A stretch of 64,000 bases of DNA from Rhodobacterales bacterium RIFCSPHIGHO2_02_FULL_62_130 (GTDB lineage: Bacteria; Pseudomonadota; Alphaproteobacteria; Rhodobacterales; Rhodobacteraceae), in the NCBI GenBank assembly GCA_001828855.1, contig MHZT01000040.1, positions 113,054-177,053 on the forward strand. The letters run 5' to 3'. Under the pieces are notes generated by a model, which saw only the letters and a list, made by a program, of their open reading frames with translations, was not told the DNA's origin and ran no database searches. Position numbers and translations under genes: made by a program. Each line of letters begins with the position of its first letter. The first letter of the stretch is position 1. Below, piece by piece: positions 44,251 through 52,501 of the stretch.

Positions 44251-44863
44251 AACCGATGGCGCGGCCATCTACCTGCGCTCTTTCGCGACCATCCGCGCCG
44301 AGGCCAATCTGGCCCGCTTCACCCCCGAGGAAGAAGTCGTCGCCGTCCGCATGATCCACGCCGCAGGCATGGTGGGGCTGGAAGATCACGTGCAGTTTTC
44401 CAAAGGCATGGCCATCGCCGCCCGCGCCGCACTTGAGGCGGGCGCGCCGATCCTCTGTGATGTGCGAATGGTGTCCGAAGGCATCACCCGCACCCGCCTG
44501 CCCGCCGACAACGCGGTGATCTGCACTCTGCAAGACCCCGCTGTTCCAGCGCTGGCCAAGCAGATGCAAAACACCCGCTCTGCCGCCGCGCTGGAACTCT
44601 GGCGGCCCCACCTTGCCGGTGCGGTCGTGGCCATCGGCAATGCGCCCACCGCCCTCTTTCACCTGCTGAACATGCTCGAAGACCCCACTTGCCCGCGCCC
44701 CGCCGCGATCATCGGCTGCCCTGTCGGTTTCATCGGAGCCGCCGAGTCCAAAGAGGCGTTGATGCAGGATCTGCCCGTGCCATCCATGATCGTTGCGGGC
44801 CGTTTGGGCGGATCGGCGATCACCGTCGCCGCCGTCAATGCGCTGGCAAGCCGGAAGGAATAG
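44234..44863 (+). CDS. cobH: CobH: precorrin-8X methylmutase
   Basis: CobH moves the C-11 methyl group to C-12, giving hydrogenobyrinic acid. The 209-residue length is typical. His42 in VRMIHAAGM is the catalytic histidine, and CDVRMVSEGITR, AIGNAPTALFHLL and IIGCPVGFIGAAESKEAL are family blocks. The coding start lies inside cobG with a 17-base overlap, and cobI follows 2 bases after its stop. It is cytoplasmic and is part of the central cob run. Confidence 0.95.
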   Translation: MPHVYETDGAAIYLRSFATIRAEANLARFTPEEEVVAVRMIHAAGMVGLEDHVQFSKGMAIAARAALEAGAPILCDVRMVSEGITRTRLPADNAVICTLQDPAVPALAKQMQNTRSAAALELWRPHLAGAVVAIGNAPTALFHLLNMLEDPTCPRPAAIIGCPVGFIGAAESKEALMQDLPVPSMIVAGRLGGSAITVAAVNALASRKE

Positions 44864-44865
44864 CG

Positions 44866-45597
44866 ATGGGCAAGCTGATCTGCACAGGGCTTGGCCCCGG
44901 CGATCCCGATCTGATCTCGGTGCGCTCGGATCGGCTGATCCGCTCTGCCGCCCATGTCGCCTATTTCCGCAAACCGGGGCGTCAGGGTCAGGCGCGGCGG
45001 ATCGTGGACGGCATGCTGGCGCAAGGCGTCACCGAATATGCGATGGAATATCCCGTCACCACGGAAATCCCGCTGGGCGATCCGGAATACAACCGCCTGC
45101 TGGCCGAGTTTTATGATGTTTGGGCCGACCGTCTGGCCGACCTCTGCGCGACGCAAGAGGTTATCGTGCTATGCGAGGGCGATCCGTTCTTCTACGGCAG
45201 TTTCATGCATCTTTACACCCGCCTGCGCGCGCGGATCACGGTCGAGGTGATCCCCGGCATCACCGGCATGTCCGGTTGCTGGACCGCCACCGGCACCCCG
45301 ATCACATGGGGCGATGATGTGCTGACCGTCCTTCCCGGCACGCTGCCGCAGGATGATCTGGCAGCCCGCGCCGCCCAAACCGACGCCTTGGTGGTGATGA
45401 AAACCGGTCGCAACCTGCCGAAAATCCGCCGCGCCTTGGCCACCGCAGGCCGTCTGGACGATGCGTGGCTGGTCGAACGCGGCACCATGCCGAACCAGCG
45501 TATCCTGCGCCTTGCCGATCTGCCCGATGGTGACGCGCCCTATTTTGCCATCGTGATCGTCCACGGCCACGGTCGCCGCCCCGAGGTGGAAGAATGA
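44866..45597 (+). CDS. cobI: CobI: precorrin-2 C20-methyltransferase
   Basis: CobI methylates precorrin-2 at C-20 with SAM to give precorrin-3A. The 243-residue tetrapyrrole methylase shows the N-terminal GLGPGDPDLISVRS motif (8-21), CEGDPFFYGSFMHLY near residue 101 and VIPGITGMSGCW near 128. The ATG follows a GGAAGGA ribosome site that lies in the last codons of cobH; longer upstream frames are not real. The stop overlaps the cobJ start (ATGA). Confidence 0.95.
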   Translation: MGKLICTGLGPGDPDLISVRSDRLIRSAAHVAYFRKPGRQGQARRIVDGMLAQGVTEYAMEYPVTTEIPLGDPEYNRLLAEFYDVWADRLADLCATQEVIVLCEGDPFFYGSFMHLYTRLRARITVEVIPGITGMSGCWTATGTPITWGDDVLTVLPGTLPQDDLAARAAQTDALVVMKTGRNLPKIRRALATAGRLDDAWLVERGTMPNQRILRLADLPDGDAPYFAIVIVHGHGRRPEVEE

Positions 45598-46337
45598 CCG
45601 GCTCTGTCATCATCGCAGGCCTTGGGCCGGGGGCCGAGTCGATGGTCACGCCCGATGTCGCCGCCGCTTTGGCCGATGCCACGGATGTGGTGGGCTATTT
45701 CCCCTACGTTGCCCGCGTCGCCCCCCGCGATGGTCTGACCCTGCACGGATCAGACAACCGCGTTGAAGTGGACCGCGCCACCCACGCCCTGCAAATGGCG
45801 TCCGAAGGCCGTCGCGTTGTGGTGGTGTCCTCCGGTGATCCGGGCGTGTTTGCCATGGCATCTGCGGTGTTCGAGGCGCTGGAGGCTGGCCCCGCCGCTT
45901 GGCGCAGCCTGTCAATCAAAGTCCTGCCCGGCATCACCGCGATGCTGGCGGCGGCGGCGGCGGCGGGTGCGCCCTTGGGCCATGATTTCTGCGCCATCAA
46001 CCTGTCGGATAACCTGAAGCCTTGGGATGTGGTGGAAAACCGCCTGCGGCTTGCCGCGCGGGCCGATTTTGCCATGGCCTTCTACAACCCCCGCTCGGCC
46101 AGCCGCCCGCACCAGTTCACCCGCACTTTGGAGGTGCTGCGCGAGGAATGTGAACCCGCCCGCCTGATCCTGTTCGCCCGCGCGGTCAGCACACCCGACC
46201 AATCCCTGCGCTGGGAAACCCTTGAAAACGCCCGCCCCGAGATGGCCGATATGCGGACGATGGTGATCGTCGGCTCATCGCGCACCCGCCGGATCGATGG
46301 CACCGAAATCGTCTATACCCCAAGGTCGGTGGCATGA
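45594..46337 (+). CDS. cobJ: CobJ: precorrin-3B C17-methyltransferase
   Basis: CobJ methylates C-17 and drives ring contraction to precorrin-4. The 247-residue tetrapyrrole methylase has AGLGPGAESMVTPD at the start, VVSSGDPGVFAMASAVFE near residue 78, LPGITAMLAAAAAAGAPLGHDF near 105 and the CobJ-typical AINLSDNLKPWDVVENRL and FYNPRSASRPHQ blocks. It overlaps cobI by ATGA. Its 3' end overlaps the end of the convergent cobK gene by 25 bases. Confidence 0.95.
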   Translation: MTGSVIIAGLGPGAESMVTPDVAAALADATDVVGYFPYVARVAPRDGLTLHGSDNRVEVDRATHALQMASEGRRVVVVSSGDPGVFAMASAVFEALEAGPAAWRSLSIKVLPGITAMLAAAAAAGAPLGHDFCAINLSDNLKPWDVVENRLRLAARADFAMAFYNPRSASRPHQFTRTLEVLREECEPARLILFARAVSTPDQSLRWETLENARPEMADMRTMVIVGSSRTRRIDGTEIVYTPRSVA

Positions 46338-47059
46338 AGCCACGCCAGCACCTCCTCCACAGACCGCGCGATGCGGCGATAGGGCAGGGCGGGCCGGTCG
46401 ATCATGATGACCGGCAGGCCCAGTTCCCGCGCGGCGTCGATCTTGGCGCGCGCGCCGTCTCCACCCGCGTTCTTGGCGACGATATGGGTGATGCGGTGAT
46501 CGCGCAGCAGCGCCAGATCCTCGGCCAGACCGAAGGGACCGCGCGCGACGATGGCATGGGCATCTGGCAGGGGCAGTCCGTCAGGCTGATCCACCAACCG
46601 CAGCAGATAATGATGCTGGGGCGCACCTGCGAACTGGTCCAGATGCATCCGGCCAATCGCCAGAAACACCCGCGCGGGGGCTTCGGGCAGGGCCGCCGCC
46701 GCCCCTTCAATATCGGCCACCCGCAGCCAGTTATCGCCCGCAGCCTCAACCCAAGGCTCACGCTCCAGCGCGATCAGCGGCACGCGGGCCAGCGCCGCAG
46801 CCTCAACGGCATTGCGGCTCATCTGGGCGGCAAAGGGGTGGGTGGCATCGACCAACCGCGTGAAACCTTCGGCCTTCAGATAGCGCGCCAAGCCGTCCAC
46901 GCCGCCGAACCCGCCCACCCGCACAGGAATGGCCTGCGCGCGCGGTGCGGCAACCCGCCCCGCATAGGACAGCACCGCATCCTGCCCCTCCAACGCACGG
47001 GCAAGCGCGCTGGCATCGGTGGTGCCACCCAGAACCAAGGTTTTGACGGGGGCTGTCAT
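46313..47059 (-). CDS. cobK: CobK: precorrin-6A reductase
   Basis: CobK reduces precorrin-6A to precorrin-6B with NADPH. The 248-residue protein starts LVLGGTTDASALARAL and has VDATHPFAAQMSRNA near residue 75, ALEREPWVEAAGDNW near 102, IGRMHLDQF and HIVAKNAGGDGARAKIDAARELGLPVIMIDRP near the end (shown in family alignments as the substrate/cofactor region). It is the only gene of the central cob run on the minus strand. Its start codon shares bases with the divergent cobL start, and its 3' end overlaps cobJ, so it is fully wedged between them. A GGAG lies 13 bases before the ATG, inside cobL. Confidence 0.93.
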   Translation of the reverse strand: MTAPVKTLVLGGTTDASALARALEGQDAVLSYAGRVAAPRAQAIPVRVGGFGGVDGLARYLKAEGFTRLVDATHPFAAQMSRNAVEAAALARVPLIALEREPWVEAAGDNWLRVADIEGAAAALPEAPARVFLAIGRMHLDQFAGAPQHHYLLRLVDQPDGLPLPDAHAIVARGPFGLAEDLALLRDHRITHIVAKNAGGDGARAKIDAARELGLPVIMIDRPALPYRRIARSVEEVLAWLHATDLGV

Positions 47060-48248
47060 GGCAAATAGAACTCCGTGGCTGTCGATCATCGGCATCGGTG
47101 AAGATGGCCTTGCTGGTCTGACGGATGCCGCCCGCGCCGCCCTTTCGCAAGCCGAAATCGTGTTCGGCGGCCCGCGCCATCTGGCTTTGGCGGGCGCTGG
47201 CCCCAAAGGCCGCGCCTGGCCCGTGCCGTTTTCCATCACCCCCGTGCTTGCCCTGCGCGGCAGGCCCACCGCCATCCTCGCCTCGGGCGATCCGTTCTGG
47301 CACGGGGCAGGGGGCAGCATCGCCGTGCATCTGACGCAAGGCGAATGGCAAACCTTCCCCGCAGCCTCCGTATTTTCCCAAACCGCCGCCCATCTCGGCT
47401 GGCGGATCGAAGAGACCACCTGCATCGGCCTGCACGCCGCCCCTTTCGCCCGCCTGCTGCCGCATCTGACCCATGACGCGCGCCTGATCTGCACCCTGCG
47501 CGATGGCCCTGCCGCAGCCCAACTGGCGGCATGGCTGACCGATCACGGCTTTGGGGCCTCGGCCCTGACGCTGCTGGAATCCCTTGGCGGCCCCGATCAG
47601 CGCATCCGTCAGGCCACCGCCGCCACCTTTGCACTGGAGGCCCGCGCCCCCGTAGCCATCGCCATCCACGCCCTTGGCCCCAAGGGTCTGCCCCGCGCCG
47701 CTGGCCTGCCCGATGACGCCTTCGCCCATGACGGCCAGATCACCAAACGCCCGATCCGCGCGCTGACCCTGTCCGCCCTTGCCCCGCGCGCGGGCGAACG
47801 GCTGTGGGATCTGGGGGCGGGGTCAGGCTCGATCTCGGTGGAATGGTGCCTTGCCACCCCCACCACGACCGCGATCTGTGTCGAGGCAAAGCCCAAGCGC
47901 ACCCCGAATATCCGCGCCAATGCCGAAACCTATGGCCTGTCCGACCGCATGACCGTGATCGAAGCCCCCGCCCTTGCCGCAATCGAAACCCTGCCCACTC
48001 CCGACGCCGTGTTCATCGGCGGCGGCGCGGATGATGCCCTGCTGTCGCGGCTGTGGAGCCTGCTGCCCCAAGGCACCCGCCTTGTCGTCAACGCCGTCAC
48101 GCTGGATACGGAATCGCTGCTGGTGAACTGGTCCGCCCGCCACGGCGGCACCCTGACCCGGATCGAGATCGCCACCGCCACCCCGCTTGGCACCATGCGG
48201 GGCTGGACCCCGTCGCGCGCGGTCGCACAGTGGAGTGTGACAAGATGA
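47058..48248 (+). CDS. cobL: CobL: precorrin-6Y C5,15-methyltransferase (decarboxylating)
   Basis: CobL methylates C-5 and C-15 and decarboxylates the C-12 acetate side chain, giving precorrin-8X. The 396-residue protein is the usual fusion: an N-terminal tetrapyrrole methylase (CbiE-like, starting WLSIIGIGEDGLAGL, with ASGDPFWHG near residue 77) and a C-terminal class I SAM methyltransferase (CbiT-like, with LWDLGAGSGSISVEW near residue 250). Its ATG overlaps the cobK ATG on the other strand (the CATG at 47057-47060). The stop overlaps the cobE start (ATGA). Confidence 0.95.
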   Translation: MANRTPWLSIIGIGEDGLAGLTDAARAALSQAEIVFGGPRHLALAGAGPKGRAWPVPFSITPVLALRGRPTAILASGDPFWHGAGGSIAVHLTQGEWQTFPAASVFSQTAAHLGWRIEETTCIGLHAAPFARLLPHLTHDARLICTLRDGPAAAQLAAWLTDHGFGASALTLLESLGGPDQRIRQATAATFALEARAPVAIAIHALGPKGLPRAAGLPDDAFAHDGQITKRPIRALTLSALAPRAGERLWDLGAGSGSISVEWCLATPTTTAICVEAKPKRTPNIRANAETYGLSDRMTVIEAPALAAIETLPTPDAVFIGGGADDALLSRLWSLLPQGTRLVVNAVTLDTESLLVNWSARHGGTLTRIEIATATPLGTMRGWTPSRAVAQWSVTR

Positions 48249-48613
48249 TCGTCGCCGGACTGGGGTTTCGCAGCAAAGCCAGCACCGCGTCTTTGCGCGA
48301 TGCGCTGACCCGTGCGGGCGGCAACCCAGATGCCCTTGCCACCGCCGCCGAAAAGGCCGCAGCCCCCGCGTTGCAAGCGCTGTCCCGCGAAACCAATCTG
48401 CCGATCATCGCGGTGGCCGATCTGACAGGCCAACCCACCGCAACAAACTCCCCCCGCGTCGCCGCCCTGAAAGGCACAGGATCGGTGGCCGAGGCCGCAG
48501 CCCTCGCCGCCGCTGGCCCTGACGCCCGCCTGATCGCGCCCCGCGTTATCTCAGCCGACCGCATGGCCACAGCCGCACTTGCGACCAGCCTTCCCGCAGG
48601 GGCCACCGCATGA
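48245..48613 (+). CDS. cobE: CobE: cobalamin biosynthesis protein (CbiG C-terminal-like)
   Basis: The 122-residue protein is of normal CobE length and begins [19 protein letters not shown], the family opening; [25 protein letters not shown] is the second conserved block. CobE corresponds to the C-terminal domain of CbiG; its exact role in the aerobic pathway is not settled. It overlaps cobL (ATGA). Its last codons ([10 protein letters not shown] before a short tail) reappear in a small ORF directly downstream, which it overlaps by ATGA. Confidence 0.9.
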   Translation: MIVAGLGFRSKASTASLRDALTRAGGNPDALATAAEKAAAPALQALSRETNLPIIAVADLTGQPTATNSPRVAALKGTGSVAEAAALAAAGPDARLIAPRVISADRMATAALATSLPAGATA

Positions 48614-48729
48614 CCGCCCGCGTCTCCCACCCGCTTTCCAAAGCCCGGCACTCCGGCCAGCCCATCCCTGCCCGCCGCATGGCGACTGCTGCCCTTGCGA
48701 CAAGCCACCCCGAAAGGATCACCCCATGA
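48610..48729 (+). CDS. Predicted 39-residue small ORF between cobE and cobM, with a cobE-tail duplication
   Basis: An ATG overlapping the cobE stop opens a 39-codon frame whose TGA overlaps the cobM ATG, so both junctions are the ATGA couplings used throughout this operon. Residues 23-32 ([10 protein letters not shown]) repeat the last part of CobE, aligned codon for codon up to the stop. Within those codons five differ only at synonymous third positions, while the amino acids are identical. The N-terminal half ([19 protein letters not shown]) has no counterpart in CobE. The cobM ribosome site AAGGATC lies inside its last codons. It may be a translated relic or linker of a partial cobE duplication; no function is known. 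Confidence 0.45.
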   Translation: MTARVSHPLSKARHSGQPIPARRMATAALATSHPERITP

Positions 48730-49511
48730 CCGTCCATTTCATCGGCGCCGGACCCGGTGCGCCCGACCTGCTGACCTTACGCGGGCGCGATCTGATTGCG
48801 GCCTCGCCCGTCTGCCTTTACGCCGGCTCACTGGTCCCCCAAGGCGTGCTGGCCCATTGCCCCGCAGATGCGCGCATCATCAACACAGCGTCGCTGTCGC
48901 TGGACGAGATCATGGCGGAAATCGCCGCCGCTCACGCCCAAGGTCATGATATCGCACGACTTCATTCCGGCGATCTGTCGGTCTGGTCCGCGATGGGCGA
49001 ACAACTCCGCCGCCTGCGCGCACTTGGCATCCCCTATGACGTGACCCCCGGAGTGCCGTCCTTTGCCGCCGCCGCCGCCGCCTTGGGGGCCGAGTTGACG
49101 CTGCCGGGTCTGGCGCAATCGGTCGTCCTCACCCGCACCTCGGGGCGGGCGACGGCCATGCCAGCAACCGAAAACCTTGCCGCCTTTGCCGCCACGGGGG
49201 CCACGCTGGCGATCCACCTTTCGGTGCATGTGCTGGACAAGGTGATTGCCGACCTCACCCCGCATTACGGCGCGGATTGCCCCGTGGCCGTGGTCTGGCG
49301 GGTGACTTGGCCGGACGAGCGTATCGTGCGCTCGACCCTTGGCAACCTGCAAACCGCCATCGGCACCGAGATGGAGCGCACCGCCCTGATCCTTGTAGGC
49401 CGCACCATCGCCCCCGAGGATTTCGGCGAAAGCCGGCTTTACGCGGGCGATTATGACCGCCGCTATCGCCCCGTCGGCACCGATCCGCGCTTTCCCGGAA
49501 CGGCGGAATGA
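48726..49511 (+). CDS. cobM: CobM: precorrin-4 C11-methyltransferase
   Basis: CobM methylates C-11 to give precorrin-5. The 261-residue tetrapyrrole methylase begins [22 protein letters not shown], then LYAGSLVPQ near residue 34, [17 protein letters not shown] near 78 and [22 protein letters not shown] near 106, all CobM-typical. The ATG has an AAGGATC ribosome site. Frames open further upstream only because of the small ORF region. The stop overlaps cobB by ATGA. Confidence 0.95.
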   Translation: MTVHFIGAGPGAPDLLTLRGRDLIAASPVCLYAGSLVPQGVLAHCPADARIINTASLSLDEIMAEIAAAHAQGHDIARLHSGDLSVWSAMGEQLRRLRALGIPYDVTPGVPSFAAAAAALGAELTLPGLAQSVVLTRTSGRATAMPATENLAAFAATGATLAIHLSVHVLDKVIADLTPHYGADCPVAVVWRVTWPDERIVRSTLGNLQTAIGTEMERTALILVGRTIAPEDFGESRLYAGDYDRRYRPVGTDPRFPGTAE

Positions 49512-50821
49512 CGCCGCCCGGCCTGCTGATTTCCGCGCCCGCCTCTGGCACGGGGAAAACGACTGTCACGCTGGGTCTGGCGCGGGCCTTCACCCGCATG
49601 GGCCTTGTGGTGCAGCCGTTCAAATCGGGGCCGGACTATATCGACCCCGCCTTTCACACCGCCGCCGCCCGCCGCCCTTCGGTGAATATCGACAGTTGGG
49701 CGATGGAGGCCGAGATGATCCGCGCCCTGACCGCGCGGGCGTCGGATGCTGATCTGGTGCTTGCCGAAGGCTCGATGGGCCTGTTTGACGGTGTGGCACA
49801 GGCGGGCGAACATGGCACGGGGGCCAGCGCCGACATTGCTGCGCTGATGGGCTGGCCCGTGGTTCTGGTGCTGGATGTCTCGGGTCAGGCGCAATCGGCG
49901 GCGGCTGTTGCGCGCGGCTTTGCAACCATGCGCGCCAATACCCAGATCGCAGGCGTGATCCTGAACCGCGTCGCCAGCCCCCGCCACGAAGCCCTTGTCC
50001 GCAACGGCATGGAGGCTGCGGGCATCACCGTTTTCGGCGCACTCCCCCGCCGCGAGTCCATCGCCCTGCCGGAACGCCACCTCGGCCTTGTCCAAGCCGA
50101 AGAACAGCCCGCGTTGGAGGCGATCCTCGAAGCCGCCGCCGATTTCGCCGCCCAACACCTTGATCTTGCCGCCCTGCGTGACGCAGCCCGCAGCGCCGGT
50201 CACTCCGCCGCCGACGCACAGAAAATCATCCCTCCCGCTCAACGCATCGCCCTTGCCCGCGATGCCGCGTTTTCCTTCGTCTATCCGCATCTTCTGGACG
50301 CATGGCGCGCGGCGGGGGCGGAAATCCTGCCCTTCTCGCCGCTTGCTGACCAAGCCCCCGATCCTTCGGCGGATGTGGTCTGGATGCCCGGCGGCTATCC
50401 TGAACTGCACGCAGGCGCGCTGGCAGCGGCGCAAACCTACCGCACCGGCCTGCGCGCCTTTGCCCAAACCCGCCCCGTGCATGGTGAGTGCGGCGGCTAT
50501 ATGGCGATGGGGCAGGCGCTGATTGACAAACAGGGCAATCGGCACGACATGGCGGGGCTGTTGGGCCTTGTCACCAGCTATGAGAAACGCCGCATGCACC
50601 TTGGCTACCGCCTTGCCACCCTTGCCGCCCCGATCCCCGGCCACGCCGCAGGCAGCCGGTTGCGCGGGCATGAGTTCCACTATTCCACCATCCTGACCCA
50701 GCCCGATGCCCCGTTGGCCGCCGTGCAGGACGCCAATGGCGATGCCGTGGCTGAAACCGGCTCGCGGCGGGGGCATGCCACAGGCACCTATTTCCACCTG
50801 ATCGCAAAGGCCACAAGATGA
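49508..50821 (+). CDS. cobB: CobB: hydrogenobyrinic acid a,c-diamide synthase
   Basis: CobB amidates the a and c carboxylates of hydrogenobyrinic acid using ATP and glutamine, just before cobalt insertion. The 437-residue protein has the ATP loop [15 protein letters not shown] (10-24), [13 protein letters not shown] (38-50), [10 protein letters not shown] (86-95) and a C-terminal glutamine amidotransferase domain with the nucleophile Cys328 in [12 protein letters not shown] and FHYST near residue 395. It overlaps cobM and cobA by ATGA at its two ends. Confidence 0.95.
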   Translation: MTPPGLLISAPASGTGKTTVTLGLARAFTRMGLVVQPFKSGPDYIDPAFHTAAARRPSVNIDSWAMEAEMIRALTARASDADLVLAEGSMGLFDGVAQAGEHGTGASADIAALMGWPVVLVLDVSGQAQSAAAVARGFATMRANTQIAGVILNRVASPRHEALVRNGMEAAGITVFGALPRRESIALPERHLGLVQAEEQPALEAILEAAADFAAQHLDLAALRDAARSAGHSAADAQKIIPPAQRIALARDAAFSFVYPHLLDAWRAAGAEILPFSPLADQAPDPSADVVWMPGGYPELHAGALAAAQTYRTGLRAFAQTRPVHGECGGYMAMGQALIDKQGNRHDMAGLLGLVTSYEKRRMHLGYRLATLAAPIPGHAAGSRLRGHEFHYSTILTQPDAPLAAVQDANGDAVAETGSRRGHATGTYFHLIAKATR

Positions 50822-51558
50822 CTGGCGGCCCTGACATGACTGGCTTTGTTTCTTTTGTCTCCTCCGGTCCGGGCGACCCCGAGCTGCTGACAGTCAAGGC
50901 TGTGAACCGGCTGCAAGCCGCGGATGTGGTGCTGTTTGACGATCTGTCCTCTGGGCCGATCCTTGGCCATGCCCGCGCCGATGCCGACCTGATCGCGGTG
51001 GGCAAACGCGCGGGTCGCGCCTCGCCCAAGCAAGATCACGTCAGCCGGTTACTGGTCGATTACGCCAAGACCGGCGCAAAAGTGGTGCGGCTGAAATCCG
51101 GCGATTCCGGCATCTTCGGGCGGCTGGAAGAGGAAATCACCGCTCTGGATGCCGAGAATATCGGCTATGAAGTCATTCCCGGCATTTCTTCGGCAATGGC
51201 CGCCGCCGCCGCCGCCGGTATTCCGCTGACCCGCCGCCTGACCGCGCGACGGGTGCAGTTTGTCACCGGCCATGACGTGACCGGCGCGCTGCCCGATGAT
51301 CTGAACATGGCCGCGCTGGCCGATCCTGCCGTGATTACGGTGGTGTTCATGGGCAAGCGCACCTTCGCGCAACTGGCAGCCCAACTGACCGCCCACGGCC
51401 TGCCCGCCAGCACACCCGCGCTGCTGGCCGAAAGCGTCTCGACCCCGCAGCAAAAGCTGATCCGTGGCACGCTGGCCTCGATGGCCGATCTGATCGCAGC
51501 GCAGGCCGAGGATGGCCCCGCCTTGGTGCTGATCGGGCCGCTGATGGATCGGCCATGA
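50818..51558 (+). CDS. cobA: CobA: uroporphyrinogen-III C-methyltransferase
   Basis: CobA (SUMT) makes precorrin-2 from uroporphyrinogen III with two SAM, the entry to corrin synthesis. The 246-residue protein has FVSSGPGDPELLTVKAVNRL near the start, VLFDDLSS, VRLKSGDSGIFGRLEEE near residue 81 (the SUMT-type V-R-L-K-x-G-D block) and VIPGISSAMAAAAAAGIPLTRR near 118. An internal ATG at codon 7 is an alternative start, but the chosen one overlaps the cobB stop as ATGA. It overlaps the second DUF1636 gene in the same way. Confidence 0.93.
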   Translation: MTGGPDMTGFVSFVSSGPGDPELLTVKAVNRLQAADVVLFDDLSSGPILGHARADADLIAVGKRAGRASPKQDHVSRLLVDYAKTGAKVVRLKSGDSGIFGRLEEEITALDAENIGYEVIPGISSAMAAAAAAGIPLTRRLTARRVQFVTGHDVTGALPDDLNMAALADPAVITVVFMGKRTFAQLAAQLTAHGLPASTPALLAESVSTPQQKLIRGTLASMADLIAAQAEDGPALVLIGPLMDRP

Positions 51559-51875
51559 CAACCGCTACGGTGTGCAAATCCTGTGCGGCAGGGCAGGGCG
51601 GCTTTGCCGCCACGCTGGCCGCCGCCTTTGCCGCCGAAAACCTGCCCGTCACCGTGCAGGAAACCGACTGCATGTCAGGCTGCAAGCGTGCTTCAACGCT
51701 GGCCTTCCGTGCGCCGTCCAAAATGGCCTATCTGTTTGGCGAGATCACTGCCGCCGATCTGCCCGACATCCTGATTTTCACGCGCCTCTACCTTGCCGCC
51801 CCTGATGGCACGCTGGCCGATGCCCGCCCGATCGGTGATCTGCGCTTCAAGGCCATCGCCCGAATCCCTGCCTGA
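51555..51875 (+). CDS. DUF1636-family metal-binding protein, second copy
   Basis: The 106-residue protein has VCKSCAAGQ at the start (C-x2-C) and ETDCMSGCKRASTLAFRAPSKMAYLFG (C-x3-C), followed by DLRFKAIARIPA at the end, closely parallel to the SIARIPPLEPSK end of the copy at 38440. It lacks the third cysteine of the C-x3-C-x3-C motif seen in that copy. It ends the long operon that the first copy begins and is followed by a large hairpin and the second B12 riboswitch. The role is unknown; a 2Fe-2S or cobalt-binding function tied to the pathway is likely. Confidence 0.8.
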   Translation: MTTATVCKSCAAGQGGFAATLAAAFAAENLPVTVQETDCMSGCKRASTLAFRAPSKMAYLFGEITAADLPDILIFTRLYLAAPDGTLADARPIGDLRFKAIARIPA

Positions 51876-51894
51876 TCTGACCCGAACAGAGGGA

Positions 51895-51949
51895 CGCGCC
51901 CGACCTCGGGGGGGCGCCATCGCGCCCTCCCGGGGGGAGGTCGGGCGCG
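51895..51949 (+). terminator. Long GC-rich hairpin ending the main cob operon
   Basis: CGCGCCCGACCTC and GAGGTCGGGCGCG form a perfect 13-base-pair stem; the 29-base loop can itself fold through GGGCG / CGCCC. A second small hairpin GGAACGC / GCGTTCC follows within a few bases. There is no T run. It separates the DUF1636 gene from the cbtB riboswitch and probably ends the upstream transcript. Confidence 0.55.
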
Positions 51950-52028
51950 GCACGGAACGCTTTGGGCGTTCCCTGCACAGAAGGCACCGCTATTGTCGCA
52001 AATCACACCGCGCTGGCCGTTTCCCGGC

Positions 52029-52058
52029 TTGACCCCGCCGCCCCCTTGCAGGCAAATA
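52029..52058 (+). promoter_or_regulatory. Predicted promoter of the cbtB-cbtA-cobF transcript
   Basis: TTGACC and CAAATA are 18 bases apart just before the first aptamer element of the B12 riboswitch, so transcription would start at about 52065, which fits a riboswitch leader. The AT content of CAAATAGA stands out from the surroundings. Confidence 0.4.
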
Positions 52059-52061
52059 GAC

Positions 52062-52260
52062 CTACTGGTGCCTTCTTGTCCGCAAAGCGGCAAAGGCTGA
52101 AACGGGAATGAGGAACGGGCGGACCCATACAGGGCGCCCCAAGCCACAACCGCCCCCGCGACTGTATGCGGCGAGCGTGCGTTCAATTGGCCACTGGCCC
52201 GGCAACGGGTTGGGAAGGCGGACAGCACGTAACGACCCGCGAGTCAGGAGACCGGCCAGA
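52062..52260 (+). ncRNA. Cobalamin riboswitch upstream of cbtB
   Basis: Aptamer elements in order are CTGGTGCC, AAACGGGAATG at 52100, CGCCCCCGCGACTGTA near 52151, GCCACTGGCCCGG at 52189, TTGGGAAGGCGG at 52210 and the B12 box GAGTCAGGAGACCGGCC ending at 52257. The cbtB start follows 49 bases later, so control is likely at translation initiation through sequestration of the leader. By family knowledge, cobalamin binding would turn down cobalt uptake. Together with the hairpin and promoter it accounts for the 433-base gap before cbtB. Confidence 0.92.
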
Positions 52261-52308
52261 GGACGGAACATATCAACGCCGTCGGGTGTGACGGCAGGGA
52301 GACTAAAG

Positions 52309-52482
52309 ATGACCACTCTGAACCAAACCGCTGTCGGCACCAAATCCTCGGCCCTCGTGCAGATCCTGTTTGTCACGCTGATCGGTGCGGGCCTGCTGTT
52401 CGCCGCTGGCCACGCGCAATCCTCGGTGCTGCACGATTCGGCCCATGACGTGCGCCACGCGTCCGGCTTCCCCTGCCACTGA
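52309..52482 (+). CDS. cbtB: CbtB: cobalt transporter small subunit
   Basis: The 57-residue protein has one membrane segment (about residues 15-35, LVQILFVTLIGAGLLFAAG) and the histidine-rich tail SVLHDSAHDVRHASGFPCH that defines CbtB. It is believed to act with CbtA in cobalt uptake; the tail is the likely metal-binding site. The gene is directly after the riboswitch and 19 bases before cbtA. Confidence 0.92.
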   Translation: MTTLNQTAVGTKSSALVQILFVTLIGAGLLFAAGHAQSSVLHDSAHDVRHASGFPCH

Positions 52483-52501
52483 TCCGGCACAGCCGAACAC
52501 C

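Noticed and set aside
45646..47729. Other long frames around cobJ-cobL, including one extending cobK upstream to 47494
   Set aside because: The cobK family begins at the LVLGGTTDASALA block just after the ATG at 47059; upstream codons are the complement of cobL.
48579..48725. Upstream extension of cobM to 48579
   Set aside because: It is in a different frame from the small ORF, starts with Pro/Arg-rich residues, and a clear ribosome site precedes the ATG at 48726.
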